A stretch of 5,268 nt of DNA, taken from Candidatus Fermentibacteraceae bacterium (lineage in GTDB: Bacteria; Fermentibacterota; Fermentibacteria; Fermentibacterales; JCC-6). The translations under genes and the position numbers were made by a program. Shown here in pieces: positions 4,603 through 5,268 of this stretch. The notes under the pieces were generated by a model. It was not told where the DNA came from. It did not search any database and saw nothing but the letters and a program-made list of their open reading frames with translations. Location of the stretch: assembly GCA_029932015.1 (NCBI GenBank), contig JAOZQW010000178.1, positions 1 to 5,268 of the forward strand, given 5' to 3'. Within the stretch, counting starts at the first letter, position 1. Each line of letters begins with the position of its first letter.

Positions 4603-5268
4603 CGGCAGATGCGGAGGATGTCGCTGGCGCGGTCCTCATCGCTGCCGGGAACTTCGCTTATTCCGGGTACGTTTGCAAACTCATCGAGTGATGCAAGATA
4701 TCTGAGTGGTTCGAGTCCGATAAGACCCTCCCCTGCCTTTGCATGGCGGTCCTTCCGGCTGCCCAGCTCCTTCATCGAGTCATTCATATGAAATGCGCGA
4801 ATATTCCTCAGGCCTATGAGCTTCTCCATCAGGGAGACGGTGCGGTTGACCCCTTCTTCACTGGAGATGTCGTAACCGGCCGCATATGCGTGACAGGTAT
4901 CGAAGCAGATCCCTGTCCTTTCCGGCATCCCGGTCATATCGAGGAGATCGCAGAGCTCCTCGAAACTGTGTCCGATAGTCGTGCCGGCACCGGCCGTGTT
5001 CTCGAAGAGGATACCTGTCTCTTCCGGTCCCTCTGCAAGCAATTTTCTGACGCCCTCTGATATCATTTTCATGCCCGTCTCGACACCCTGCCCCAGATGC
5101 GCGCCAGGATGAAGGACAAGCCACCTGATTCCCAGCTTGCTCATTCGGAGGAGTTCATCGGCAAGGGCTTTCGCAGCCTTTGCGGCCACATCGGGACGGG
5201 CTGAGGCGAGGTTTGCCAGGTAGCTTGCGTGTGAGATGACAATGGGGCAATCGGGAGCTGAGAAAAGA
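4590..5268 (-). CDS. nfo: Endonuclease IV, apurinic/apyrimidinic endonuclease (5' end outside window)
   Basis: Zinc-dependent AP endonuclease of base excision repair: cleaves 5' of abasic sites and removes blocked 3' ends; TIM-barrel fold, cytoplasmic. The visible 225 residues carry all nine trinuclear metal ligands: H13 (SHASYL), H53 (LHPGAH), E89 (FENTAG), D123 and H126 (DTCHAYAAGYD), H160 (FHMNDS), D173 and H175 (KDRHAKAGEG), E205 (ISEVPG). Each is offset by exactly 56 from the E. coli Nfo ligands as I recall them, so about 56 N-terminal residues lie beyond the window and the full protein would be near 281 residues, against 285 in E. coli. A GTG at 5189 is not the start, because conserved sequence continues upstream of it. 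The last three codons and the TAA stop (4601-4590) come from the inverted repeat of the element at 4479-4602. No terminator is visible on this strand except the element's own hairpin potential. Confidence 0.97.
   Translation of the reverse strand, partial: LFSAPDCPIVISHASYLANLASARPDVAAKAAKALADELLRMSKLGIRWLVLHPGAHLGQGVETGMKMISEGVRKLLAEGPEETGILFENTAGAGTTIGHSFEELCDLLDMTGMPERTGICFDTCHAYAAGYDISSEEGVNRTVSLMEKLIGLRNIRAFHMNDSMKELGSRKDRHAKAGEGLIGLEPLRYLASLDEFANVPGISEVPGSDEDRASDILRICRGQT

Noticed and set aside
4743..5060. 105-codon plus-strand frame
   Set aside because: Antisense to the catalytic core of endonuclease IV.
5187..5189. GTG as the start of nfo
   Set aside because: Conserved endonuclease IV sequence, including the first metal-binding histidine in SHASYL, lies upstream and continues to the window edge.
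1..5268. CRISPR array, tRNA or rRNA
   Set aside because: No regularly spaced repeats, no cloverleaf with the conserved T-loop bases, and no rRNA-like sequence seen on either strand.

Overview
The window is bacterial: Shine-Dalgarno sites, a textbook Rho-independent terminator, a sigma-54 activator with two matching -24/-12 promoters, and a Sec signal peptide. Base composition is moderate and coding is dense. I cannot place the organism. The mix of an orphan sigma-54 regulator, a cytosolic protein I do not recognise and a small secreted protein fits an uncultured candidate-phylum bacterium (a Fermentibacteria/FCB-like lineage is a guess, not shown by the sequence).

Layout from left to right. 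Positions 1-731 (minus) hold most of an SbcD/Mre11-like metallophosphoesterase whose 3' end is outside the window. Positions 732-1042 have no convincing large gene but carry a -24/-12 promoter pointing at the nuclease, a possible 30-codon ORF overlapping its start codon, and short repeats. Positions 1043-1522 (minus) encode an unrecognised 159-residue protein with its own -24/-12 promoter at 1558-1574, identical over 17 bases to the one at 914-930. Positions 1870-3489 (plus, divergent) encode a sigma-54 enhancer-binding protein. It has an intact AAA+ domain and a Fis-type HTH, but in place of a receiver domain it has what looks like a DHH-phosphoesterase fold with all catalytic residues replaced. 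Positions 3711-4409 (plus) encode a secreted protein between a good sigma-70 promoter and a strong terminator. Positions 4479-4602 are a 124-bp element with about 42-bp imperfect terminal inverted repeats. Its right end supplies the last codons and stop of the endonuclease IV gene (nfo, minus, 4590-5268, 5' end outside the window).

How the parts may work together: the activator sits divergently beside two copies of exactly the kind of promoter it needs, one for the unknown protein and one for the Mre11-like nuclease. This resembles RtcR/rtcBA, where a sigma-54 activator with a nucleotide-sensing (CARF) domain switches on nucleic-acid repair genes. The inferred system is a small sigma-54 regulon sensing a nucleotide or nucleic-acid ligand through a dead DHH domain and inducing a nuclease plus a new partner. 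The promoters, motifs and residue substitutions are visible in the sequence; the ligand and the physiological role are inference.
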